From NCBI GenBank assembly GCA_036971615.1, contig JAYKKR010000015.1, positions 496,001 to 560,000 on the forward strand: a stretch of 64,000 bases of DNA, read 5' to 3'. Every line of letters begins with the position of its first letter. Within the stretch, counting starts at the first letter, position 1. The position numbers and the translations under genes are program-made. Shown one piece after another: positions 10,419 through 20,956 of the stretch. The notes below the pieces were generated by a model. It saw only the letters and a list, made by a program, of their open reading frames with translations, was not told the origin of the DNA and ran no database searches. The stretch is from Amyloporia xantha (lineage: Eukaryota > Basidiomycota > Agaricomycetes > Polyporales > Adustoporiaceae).

Positions 10419-13400
10419 CTACTCTAGTCCAAGACTATGTACAAATTTCTCATGAATAGAGAAAGATAAATTCTTAGTGAGGATATCGGCCCTTTGCTCA
10501 GCAGTAGGTACAAAGAAAAGATCGACATGACCGTTTTCAATGAACTCTCTGCAAAAGTGGTACCGTATATCAATGTGCTTGGTTCTTCTGTCATGAGCTG
10601 GATTAACCGCAAGAAAAATGCTACCATTATTATCAATGCATAAAGGTGTGGCATTTTGCGGCTTAAAACCAATCTCAGACTGAAGAGTCCGAAGCCAGGC
10701 TAATTGTCGACAAGAGTCGGACAACGCCATGTACTCTGCTTCTGTAGAAGACAGAGCAACAGTCTTTTGTCGCCGCGAGACCCATGAAATAGCAGCATCT
10801 GCCATAAAGAAGACAAAGCCACTAGTTGAATGCCTATCGTCCTTGTTCTCAGCCCAATCAGAGTCAGAATAACCTATAAGTCCAGATAATCCGCTGCCTT
10901 TGTAGCAAAGCCGAAGTGAACGTGAACCGTTCAAATAGCGAAGAATATATTGTGCGGCTTTATAATGTTGCATTGTAGGCTTAGCAGAATATTGGGAAAG
11001 GCGATTAACTGCATAGGCTATATCTGGGCGAGTGCCTAAGGCGATCCACAGAAGTGAACCAATGAGCTGTTGGTACTTTGAGCGAAGGGCGGCATCAACT
11101 TCATATGAAGGATCTGCTTTGACAAGATGTACGCCAAATGGAAGGGGAGTTCGCGTGGGTGCTGCATCTAGCATTTGGAATCGCTCGAGTGTCTCTTCAA
11201 TGTATTTAGACTGATCAAGCCAAATGTTTCTGGATGATCTATCTCGAGTAATCCACATGCCTAGAAAAGATTCTACAGGCCCAAGATCACGAACATTAAA
11301 TCGCTTCTGAAGACAACCTTTAAGCCATGCAATCTGATGCCGATCAGATCCAATTGGCAATAGATCGTCAACATATACGACAAGTATTAAATCCCCCCAT
11401 GATGACGATACACATAAATACCCGCATCAGAATATGTACGTGTGAACCCTAATTCCAACAACGCATTGTGGAGTTTTTATTCCACTGTCTGCCAGCCTGT
11501 TTAAGACCATAAATAGCCTTCAAAAGACAACAAACTTTGTGTTCCTGACCAGGGACTTTAAAGCCTTCTGGTTGCTCCATATATATCTCCTCGTCTAATT
11601 CGCCATATAAGAATGCTGTCTTTACATCCATAGCCTCTACCTCCCAATCATTAAGAGCAGCATGGGCGAGTAAGAATCTTATAGATTCAAAACGAGCGAC
11701 AGGGGAGAATATTTCATCATAATCGATGCCTTTGACCTGTTTAAAGCCTTTGGCTACAAGCCGAGCTTTATATCTACCACCAGGTTTAATAGTGTAAACC
11801 CAACGACAAGGTACTGCCTTACGTCCAGGAGGTAAGTCGACTAACTTCCATGTACCATTCTCCATTTGAGAGTCTATCTCTTCCTGCATAGCGGCCTCCC
11901 ACTGGGTCCGATCAGGGCGAGAGATCGCTTCCTGATAAGATTGTGGAAAAGGTCCATACTGAGGATCGGCGTTGAGAATAAACTCTACTGGAAGATCTGA
12001 GATGAGATTCTCCATGACGTCAGGTAAACCACCTCCTTGGTCAATGTCACGCTGTATAGCTGCAGGGTGACGATCACCATACACATTGTCAGGCCGTGGT
12101 GGAGGTCTACCAGCGGTTGACCGAGTAGAACGTCTAGGTACAAATGGAGGAGGTTGTGGAACTGGAGGCTCATCTGGAGAAGGTGGACGAGGTGGAGGAG
12201 ATGGGTTTCTAGGCGGTTCTGGTGGTGGTCCCGGATGTGGAAGCAAGTCAGCATCCGGTTCAGGCCTATTAGCATCATCATCACCAAGCGGCAGGGCCGG
12301 CTGTGGTGCTGGAGCTACAGGAACAGGCGGCTCATGCGGTTGTTGGGCAGCGGGAATAGGATTCTCACTTTTGTTCGGAAAGGATCTCTCATTGAATACC
12401 GCATCACGCGATAAAACAATGGAGCGGCTATCTTTATCCCAGAATCGATACCCCTTTGATCCAGGTTCATAGCCGACGAACACCATAGGTTTAGCTCGAG
12501 CCGTGAGCTTATCCTGGCGTCGCTCCTTCTGAACATGTACATAGGCTAGGCATCCAAAGACTCTAAAGTACGACACATCTGGAACAGTACCATTCCATAA
12601 TTCAATGGGAGTACGCCAGTGTGCTCTGCGGAATGGCTGACGATTGTAAATATGAACGGCAGTTTCAACAGCAAGTTTCCAGAAGCCAGTGGATAAACCA
12701 GCATGATGACGCATAGCTTCTGCTTTTTCTACAATAGTTTGCTGCCAACGTTCTGCACGTCCATTCTGTTGTGGACTTTGTGGCATAGATGCCTCGCGCT
12801 CAATACCATTTTCATGTAAATATTGTGTGAACTCTTCACTCATAAATTCTCCTCCTCTGTCAGAGCGGAAACGCTTAAGTCGCGTAGAAAGCTGAGTTTC
12901 CCCCATGCTCGATAACTTTTAAAGCAGGTGAGAGCATCAGATTTCCGCTTAAGGTAATACATGACACCAAATGAGGAGAAGTCATCGAGGAATGTGACAC
13001 AATATTTGAAACCATCAATGGACAAAGATGGCATCTCGACGAGATCTGAGTGAATAAGTTCTAATGGTTTAGATGCGCGAGTAGAAGAGAGTGGGAACGG
13101 TTGTCTGTGGGACTTGCCAAGCGCACAACCAGCACAAGGATCAGACTTTGGTGCTGAAGAAAGACTATTTGGTGCGCCATTAACATGATTAGGCAATTGA
13201 CGAATTGTGTTACGTCCCGCATGACCAAACCGTTGATGCCACAAGTCATAGTCAGCTTCCACAGATTGCAGAGTCTGAGGCCGGGTGTTTGGATGAAACA
13301 CTTTGGTTTCAAGCCAATAGAAACCTGAACCATCATGGCTTGATCGCGCAGTGAGGATTAGGTTCTCACCCGGTTTGGAGCCTGCCCAAAAATTCATAGT

Positions 13401-14657
13401 GTCCCCATGGGCACTATAGCAGCCTCCTTGGTCAATAATGGTACGTGGAGCAAAGAAACGATGAGACGCTTCAGGAATATAAAGGACAGATTTAAGAGTC
13501 AGGTTGACAATGATTCCGTCACTATTCTGATGTCGCAGAAGAACTATTCCAACACCTTTGATATCTATGGTTTTATCTGCGCCGGCTAAGTGCGCATGAC
13601 CAGGTACTGGAAATTCATGATAGTGATCAAAATCTTCAAAGACGTTTGTGACATGTGAAGTACAACCTGAGTCAACCATCCATCTTGCGATCTCATCTCC
13701 CACATGGTACAGGGAAAGGTTAATTGATTTGGACGAAGAAGATGCTACCGTTATATCTGGTACAGATTCTATAAGAAGATTGTTAACTTTTGCACCAGAT
13801 CCCTGTCCTTGTGAAGCTCCATTATTACCATTATTTTGACCATGATTCTGTCCACTTCCCTTATTATTTCCTCCTTGATTACCGCCTTGCTTGCCCTTGC
13901 CTTTGCCCTGCTTATTCCCCTTTTGAGGTGGCTTTCCATCAGGCCAATGGTTCTCAGTCGAGTGATTAGTCTTCCCACAGATATTACATTTCTTTGGGAG
14001 ACGAGTAGTCGACGAGACGCGAGAGACATTAGCATTTTTAGAGGCCTGACGTCTAGCTTCTTCCTCAATTATTTTGGGGATGACATCTGCTGGTTTAAGT
14101 GTAGAAAGGTCTGTGACTGTAGCCAGCAGAGTCGAAGCAATGGTCTGATAAGAATTGGGCAAGGCGTTGACAATAATGAGGGCAGCAAATTGATCTGAGA
14201 TGGCAATCCCAGCATCAACGGTACGACTACGAATTTCCTCAAGTGCTGTTATCTGAGGGCGAAGAGGTTGGGCATCGTCAAAGCGAGTATTGAATAATTG
14301 TTGAAAGTAGACGAATGCACCAACAGCACCAGGTTTGGCATACTGATCTTTAATTGCTTTCCATGCTGCAGCAGCAGTGGTAGTATTGCCAATGAGGAAT
14401 TGTAGCGAGGAGGAAATATAGATGGTCATCAAACCAAGTGCCTTGTCATTCTTCTCATCCCAAGCAGCCTGGATTGTAGGGAGGTCTTCTCCAGTAGCTG
14501 CAACAGTAGGACGAGGAAGAGGTGTGCCTGAATTCCCTTCAACAATGTTCCAGGAACCAGACCATCTAAAAACACCTCTCATGGCGTTAGACCAGGCAAT
14601 ATAGTTTGTGCCATCAAAAATGGGAATGGTGGAGGTAGGAATCTTGGAGGGATCCAT
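10419..14657 (-). pseudogene. Copia gag-pol polyprotein gene with three single-base frame breaks
   Basis: The frame starts at ATG 14657, beginning MDPSKIPTS. Gag is followed by a zinc knuckle at residues 224-237 with an unusual final ligand (C-x2-C-x4-H-x4-H rather than a final Cys). The protease active site DSG is at 329-331. The integrase has a zinc motif (WHQRFGH, then CAGCALGK) and the core begins near HSDLVE. The frame is lost at a C-run at 12900-12904 inside the integrase core. It resumes to 11449 with integrase and reverse transcriptase, is lost again at a T-run 11474-11478, and again at a C-run 11393-11398 just before the YVDDLL catalytic motif. The last open part (11360-10419) has RNase H ending near KHIDIRYHF. 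Each break looks like one base missing from the run. Either the element has decayed slightly or these are sequencing errors; the near-identical LTRs favour the latter. Confidence 0.88.
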
Positions 14658-15541
14658 GGCGATCAGAATAAAATGTCAGGGCGAGTGTCAGACTGAAGGA
14701 GATAGGCGATGGAAGGTGATCGAGGAATTGATGGAATTGATTGAGGAATTGATGGAGGCGATCGATCTGGTTTAACCTCTTTAACTTCTTGATCAAAAGG
14801 ATCGGATCGAAGAAGTATAGCCCAAAATGTATTGGAGAGGTTTGGAAAGTACTCTTCACTGTCAGTGTGACGAAGAGAGTTACTTTCAATATTGTATGGA
14901 AAATAACCAAGATCGTCGTCTGTAAGACCACCAATATAATCGCCTGCGTAAGGGAATTTCCAGCTATAATCTGTTGGGTAGACAGATATAAGCTGTACTG
15001 GCTCTGGTGAAGATCCCTCTGAGTCGCCTGACTGAGATTGATCTGCCACTGGATCAGCTGCTTCTGATGAAGAAGTCAACGTCTCTAGCTCAAAGATGGA
15101 CACTTATTGAAGTGAACCTTTGTCCCAGCTAGCCGAAATAGCCAAGACGCAGGGTAGAGTCGAGGGAAGTGAGCGATCGAGACGAGACTATGCCGCAGAG
15201 GGTATTGCCCAAGGCCTAGCTAGCTACTGTATAGTACTTCTATCTACAGCTACCTATGGAGCCGCAGAGTTTTGTTTCGCAGTTGCCTGAGGGCCCTGTT
15301 ACGCCTTTGACTATTTCGCGTAAGGTGCCTTATTCCCAGGAGAGGATTTGGACCTCTAAGAGCCGCCCACTGAAGTGCAGACTCCCAAGAGTTCGTCACA
15401 AAACTGAGGACTGTGTACTTACGTAGTCTACTAAGGGGCCTTATAAGAAGAAGGCAATAGAAGGGGTAAATGCGCAAAAGTGAAAGTGAAAGCGCAAATA
15501 GAAGAGTGAAGACAGATGACTGCACAGTAGTCAGACAGATT

Positions 15542-15561
15542 AGAGCGCGGGGCTCATAACC
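15542..15561 (-). other. Primer-binding site matching the anticodon arm of initiator tRNA-Met
   Basis: Directly after the 5' LTR (element orientation) the plus-strand window reads gcggggctcataacc. This resembles the anticodon stem-loop of eukaryotic initiator tRNA-Met with its CAT anticodon. It would pair with an internal half-tRNA rather than the tRNA 3' end, as known for Drosophila copia. The match is from memory of tRNA structure, not a database search. Confidence 0.72.
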
Positions 15562-15865
15562 TGTTGAGCGCAGACTATAGAGGAGAGGAGGCTAATCTGT
15601 CTTGTATTCTAGTGGGCTGTAAGGCCCTGCTTATATACATGCATGAAAGGCTCCTTAGTAATCATATCCAGAAACCTATAGAATATCTGAGTAAGATATG
15701 AAGTCATAATGAAATCATAGTGGAGATTTCTTAGTAAGAAAGTGGAGCCTATGAAGTAAGACAAGAGCATACTATGGAACGTCATAGAACATCATAGAAA
15801 TGAGTAAGTACTGACTACCAAGTATGGAAGTGCGACTACTATAGTTGGAAACTAATCGTTCAACA
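15562..15865 (-). repeat. Copia LTR (5' LTR in element orientation)
   Basis: 304 bp, 302 identical to 10089-10392. It should contain the element's promoter; no separate TATA assignment was made. It is followed by the duplicated target CAGAC at 15866-15870. Confidence 0.97.
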
Positions 15866-15870
15866 CAGAC

Positions 15871-16808
15871 TGTCTCTATTGAGTATGATTAAATGATTTC
15901 TCTTCTCAAGTGATGCTGCAATTACAGTAGGTACCCGGGGCTAGATCGATGTGAATTGGCTGCCATCTGTACATTATATAACTCAATATATGCGTGGTAA
16001 TAGTGCTGGACATACTTTGCTGCCGGCACCCCTGCATCTGAAGATGTCTGGAATGATATAACCTTTGCCATTCTGACATTTACACGAGCTGATAATGTAT
16101 ATGCACACCGTGCTGTCACTACATTGTCTACCTGTACAAGGCTGGGTGCGGTTTGTATCCGTTTACCTGAGTTTACCTGCTCGTGACATACCCCCGGCGT
16201 GATTATAAACTTAGCCAGCGTAGATCTGGAATCTGCACTTTTGCTGATGTGGGACACAGGCAACGGCAGTACAGGTATTATTACACAGGCAACCACTGAC
16301 CACAGATAACATAGCCACATATGCTCCTTTTTTCTTTATCATTGTTCTGAAAAGCCCACCATAGCCTATTCATGTTAATAAATTTATCTCAATGGCCCAT
16401 ATCACATCTCCCCAGACTGTTAGTGAACACCCACACAAAGCCATTATAGAGCTGAACAAACATCTTTAGCCATATTTGTCAAGCAACGGAGACCAGCACA
16501 CCGCAGCATAACAAGAGATAATTTATGTGGATTATTTTCGCATTTTTCATGGTTTTCTTACATATTTTTGTAACAGAGGGACCATAAGCACCGACACCTA
16601 AGGGACAAGGGACAAATCCCCAAATAGGCAACAGCAACGAAGCGGCCGGGACAGGGGACGTTGCTTAAGGTCGTGACAGTACAGTATGTAAGTAGGCTAT
16701 ATCGCGCACTGTGACTCCACGTTCCCCGATGTTCATTGTTCCCATGGACAGAACTTTCCATGAAGTAGACAAAGATCAAAGGTGATTCCAGTACTGCCAG
16801 TGTCAACT
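15871..16808. repeat. Relic of an unidentified dispersed repeat (minus strand)
   Basis: The minus strand of about 16250-16690 shares two sequence blocks with 8730-8850 but with about 400 bp between them instead of about 65. The left copy therefore looks internally deleted. A 132-codon open frame on the minus strand ends at 15922 but resembles nothing I recognise. The repeat pair lies in inverted orientation on either side of the copia element. Confidence 0.5.
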
Positions 16809-17729
16809 TCAAGTTGTACGCGGATAGAACCTCGGCTGCCACACGGCCCTCGTCTTCTCCATTCCTCCCCCGGTCATCCATGGGATAGCAGGCGCTCCGA
16901 GCGGCATCACGAAAATGGGCCCGTCAAGAGGTTCTTCTGCCCTATCAACTCCGATCCTCTTCGTTTTGGCACGTTTTTCCTTGAAATGAATGAGAATGTG
17001 TGATGACGGCGGGCCCGCTCTGACGCGGACGCGCTGAATAAGCTGAGTGTTCTCCCTGATGCGCTCTGCATTCTGTACATTGCTATAGGCAGTTACAGAA
17101 ATAAATGACTTCTTTCTCTCCATGGGATATAACACTTACTGGTCAGGATCCCTGAACTTCCACAGTTCGTCGAGGCTCGTGTCCCACCCCACAGCGCGCA
17201 TCATCTTCCGACTTTTCTCTGATACACCAAACCGCAGACAGTCGGTGTATATAGCGAACGGGGACGACATGCCCAGGAATTCTCCCTGCGGGCCGACGCA
17301 CATCCGCGCATCGAGGATTGCCATGTCCTCAATGTATGTCCGCTCGTCACGAGGGTCAAACCCGAGCACCTCGTGGAACATCGCCATGCATTTCTTGTGC
17401 GCAGCAAAGTTACACTGCGTCGGTGAAAACACATGCGATCTAATGGCCCATAACACACCGATCACGATTCATGGCCAAAAATGCACAACGTATCCGGCTC
17501 ACATGAGGCGGATCTGCAGTCCGTTCTCGCGCCCTTGGATGAAGATGCCTCCTTCCTCGTCAACCGGGAAGACGTCCCACACGCAATTGGTCGCCGAGGC
17601 GCGGACGAGTACAGCAGAGGTAAGGTGAGCGAGATCGTCCCCAGTCAGCGCGGAAATGACTTTGAGCTTCTCCGCGCTGCCTAAGGTAGGGTCGGCCAAG
17701 AATGGCGCACGACAGACCGTACACAGCAT
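16809..17729 (-). CDS. Unrecognised protein, 266 residues, N-terminal CxxC
   Basis: Three exons (17503-17729, 17140-17439, 16809-17082) sum to 801 bases, 266 residues, with GT-AG introns of 63 and 57 bp and a closed frame. The start ATG at 17729 gives MLCTVCRAPF, a CxxC pair that might be half of a zinc site; further Cys/His occur in the middle (QCNFAAHKKC) but no known finger pattern was matched. No signal peptide or membrane segment is evident. It sits alone in a repeat-rich area between the copia element and the next gene, so context gives no hint of function. The intact frame across two introns argues that it is a real gene rather than repeat debris. Confidence 0.65.
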
Positions 17730-18351
17730 ATCGAGTCCCTACTCGTTGTTATATGAGGACGGCGTGTTGAAGGTTGGCTACTGTGTGGCAAGGGACAACA
17801 GTGTACGCGGGCGGACAATGGTTTGTGCCTCCTGAAGGTGGTGCCCCAGCATGAGAGGCCAGCATGCGTCGGATATCTGATATATTACCAGACCTACAGC
17901 TACCTTCCGCATGTACGCGTCTCGATTGCGGTTGGTATTTTCCTTTCATATTTCCCGCAGGCAAAACGCGTCGTAGTTTGATCAGCGAGGCCACTTATGT
18001 GAAATGGCTAATTTCCCAGCTTGATCATGTCATGATACAAAACATGCTGGTTTTGGCAGCCTGGCTACACGTTTATGTAGATAAATCACTAACTCTCATC
18101 CGGATCCACGTCTTCTGTGAATGAAATGCTTGATCACGGATCAGTCCACCTGTTTTGCACGTCGTTCGCTTTGTAATGGTCCGCCCATAGCACCTTCTGC
18201 TTTCCAGCATAAAAGTGTGTCCGGAAGAGAACGCTTAGCGGAAAGAGGAGGAAAGGCCGCATAGGATGTAGGGCATTAGAGACGTTGGCAAAGGTCGTTC
18301 TAAATTGAGACGCGCCACGACGCAAGCCAATAATGATCAGCGTGAATATAA
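17730..18351. other. Intergenic region without supported genes
   Basis: Only short open frames on either strand. No splice model or repeat relationship was found. Confidence 0.45.
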
Positions 18352-18369
18352 ACGCGTGACGTCACGCGT
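18352..18369. promoter_or_regulatory. 18 bp perfect palindrome acgcgtgacgtcacgcgt, copy 2
   Basis: Identical to copy 1 at 8655-8672; it combines a CRE-type bZIP site with two ACGCGT boxes. It lies 486 bp upstream of the start at 18838. A further TGACGTCA occurs at about 18719-18726, closer to that gene. Confidence 0.6.
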
Positions 18370-18781
18370 GGCGGGCCCGCTTACCCTCTGATACCGGACG
18401 TTCATGAGCTGAGAATTTAGGTCTATTCTAAGGTCTGTTGATAGAGCGCAAATCAGTAATAGAAAACATACATTTGCATTTGCCATATTTTGCATATCCC
18501 TTCGGATTGCAGTTCGTAAAATACGAGTGCGTATACCGCCAGCATGTGCGTTATTATATGGCTAAGCTTCCAGGTGATAACCACTTTGACTGATGGTCAC
18601 CTTCAGGTTTGAAGCGAACCTTGTTGCAAGACATTCACTTCACGCATAGCTTAATTTACGGACTGTGGCGGCGATGCCCAAAATAGGCGCAAAGGTTGCC
18701 AAATGGAGGGAGCCCATATGACGTCACTCGAAGTGCCCAAGTGACGCTGCGGATATGGGAGCGGTTCCCTCTCCGCCCTTC

Positions 18782-18790
18782 TATATAAAA
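18782..18790 (+). promoter_or_regulatory. TATA box
   Basis: TATATAAAA lies 48 bp upstream of the ATG at 18838, followed by a CA-rich, C/T-rich leader. A CRE-like TGACGTCA lies about 60 bp further upstream. The spacing to the ATG implies a very short 5' leader, as is common in fungi. Confidence 0.65.
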
Positions 18791-18837
18791 AGACCAACCA
18801 AGCTCAAAGCATTCACAACCACCACTTCTCCTCCAGC

Positions 18838-20077
18838 ATGATCTCCTCACGCATGAATATTTTCCGTTTGGCACAGGCTCCCGTCCTCCTGGCACGACCC
18901 ACTGCCGGGCCCTCTGCTCGACTTCTCCATAACACTTCCGTTGCGGCGACAGCACCAGGAAGAGATCCTCAGCTCTCCCAAGGGAACGTCTCAAATACGC
19001 ATCATTCGCACCCCCGCGACGCCCAAGACCAGGCCGCACGTTCAGGCCAATCGACGGGAGACAAGTCTCCATATGACGCTGCGTCGTCTCACCCCGGAAA
19101 ACAGGCACCCCGCGAGGGCGTGTCAGGCAACCCAGAGGGCGTCGGCTTCGCGGAGCAAGTCGGCTCAGCGAGCAGCGGCTCGAGCGCGTCGGAGGGCAAG
19201 GCGCACAAAGAAGAGAGCACCCCGCCCGGGTTCTTCGATGCGGTGAAGAGCAAGCTCGGGTTCACCTCGACGAGCGGGGAGGCGAAGCAGAACCGTGGAG
19301 GTGGGAAGGGAGTCACGGGCACTGGATCGTTTGCGGGAAAAAGGCAAATGCACTGGTCTGCTGTGGCGAGGATGGCGGACTCGACTAAGGGCCAGGCTCC
19401 CGACGCGAGCAGGCAGCCCAAGGACAGTACGTACTCGGAACAAAATGACCACCTGAAACATAAGGCGGAGACTGATTCGGGGGCGTCTCGCGGCAAAGGT
19501 AACGCTGCAGAGGAGCCGAGCCTTCCTTCACATAAGGTGAGTCTTGATCGTGTATCTTGAACGCGTATTTGCGGGGGTTAATATAGGAAGTAGTTCAATG
19601 ACAGGAGTAAATCAGGCACGCAGCACCAGCAGCAGCGTCGCGCGTTTCATACTTCCTCCAACCGAATGGAGCAGAAGCACACCGCGGACTCATACTTCAA
19701 GGACGTCGACGACTCTCCTCCCAAGTCATCCAAGACGCACCAGGTCGACCCTTCCGGCACCGGGGCCAGAGTGACACGCCCGAACGAGCCTGATACGGGC
19801 GAGTTCGCCGACACTGGTGCCCAGTCGCCAGAATACGACACGGTCAGGATGGCATTCGTCTTGAGTTATACCGCATATTGATAGCTGTATACACTGACAG
19901 ACGAGCAAGGATAAGCCCTACGACAATTTGCCGACCGAAGGGCGGGAGTCCGAGGAGAAGCTGCGATATGGTGGGACCGGTGGGACTGGCAGCAAGTCGG
20001 GAGGGCAGTCAGCGAGTAAGCCGGGTGAAGGACCCGAGGGATCTTCCGCAGGCGGACATCATGCGGAGGGGAGATGA
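18838..20077 (+). CDS. Predicted mitochondrial low-complexity protein, 374 residues
   Basis: Three exons (18838-19536, 19594-19842, 19901-20077) sum to 1,125 bases, 374 residues, with 57-58 bp introns in phase 0. The N-terminus (MISSRMNIFRLAQAPVLLAR) is basic and amphipathic, without acidic residues for over 30 positions, and LLHNTS suggests a processing site: a typical mitochondrial presequence. The rest is Ser/Gly/Lys/Glu-rich and disordered, with a second HTSSNR-like segment inside and a C-terminal block (YDNLPTEGRESEEKLRYGG) that looks conserved. No catalytic domain is seen. A strong TATA box and a CRE-like site upstream suggest regulated, possibly stress-linked expression; that is inference. 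The function is not known to me. Confidence 0.72.
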
Positions 20078-20956
20078 GCTACGTGATATGGTCATGAGCC
20101 TGTCAAACGGACGGACGGATAGCAGTGAGACAGGCTTATTGTATGAACATGATTGTTAAGGGGGTGGACGGGTTAATTGTATGATAATGTGTTAGTATTC
20201 GCCATTCAGACCATTGAACACGGCTCGTGAAATAAGTGTCCGTACGCAAGGAACTGTGGATGGACAGGTTCTGCGTTGTCTGTCAGCCTTGGAACTGGCA
20301 GTGACGGAACAACATACGTTGCGGAATGTTACTGCAGCTTGAACGCTAGAAATGGGTTTCAATGTTGGATTCGTTCAGCAAGCATTTACGTACATATAAG
20401 CATTGAGTACCACACCTTCAAACCAGGCTCGAGCAACCAGCAGAACCACAACAACTATGATAAAAATCAACAAGTACGACTTTCTGCGTGTACCATACGC
20501 ACGTCGCGTCAATGTGAGCGTCCTTTCATGAAGAGTGTATCACTTTTCTGGTACGTCCAGGCTCCAGCCCACCTATGCAGCAACCATCGCAGATTCTGCG
20601 GGGCCATAAGGTATGTTTTGCAAAAGCTGAATCCAGGTTGAGAACGACAAAGTGTATCTTCTCGCCCAATTCGCACCCTGCAGTGTGCACTGTGCCCTGC
20701 AGCAGCCTGCAGCCAAGGTTTAAAGCGCACGTGATCGCGTGGACTTACACAGGCCTCGAGGCTCGCGTCCAGCATCTTTGAGCGTGTTCCCTCGTACTCC
20801 CAGCTCCTGCAGGAACAGTATTCACCATTAATCCATACTGAACGCTCTCGAAGAACCTGCATTCCCTGTTTTGAACGGAGCGGTGCTGTTCCTTTACCTT
20901 CTGCAAATCCGCGTTTCCAAATAAGCGTGCATCAGACCTAGACGAGCAGGATATCG
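20078..20956. other. Intergenic region
   Basis: Contains the 3' end of the upstream gene and the promoter of the F-box gene at 20957. No coding model on either strand could be supported; open frames are short and unspliced. Confidence 0.45.

Larger units (their letters stand above)
10089..15865 (-). mobile_element. Ty1/copia LTR retrotransposon, 5,777 bp
   Basis: Two 304 bp direct LTRs bound the element, each starting TGTTGA and ending TCAACA. The insertion is flanked by a perfect 5 bp duplication CAGAC (10084-10088 and 15866-15870). The internal region encodes gag, protease, integrase, reverse transcriptase and RNase H in that order on the minus strand, the copia order. A primer site and a polypurine tract are present at the expected places. 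The LTRs differ at only two of 304 positions, so insertion was recent. The coding frame is broken at three homopolymer runs (see the gag-pol entry), so as sequenced it is non-autonomous. Confidence 0.97.

Noticed and set aside
12840..12910. Programmed -1 frameshift in the copia integrase
   Set aside because: The site lacks a good slippery heptamer in the correct phase, and two other breaks also fall in homopolymers, so single-base errors are simpler.
14663..15103. 146-codon frame upstream of copia gag, ending 5 bp before the gag ATG
   Set aside because: It has no ATG: it opens with GTG just after a stop, so it is unlikely to be translated as a separate protein.
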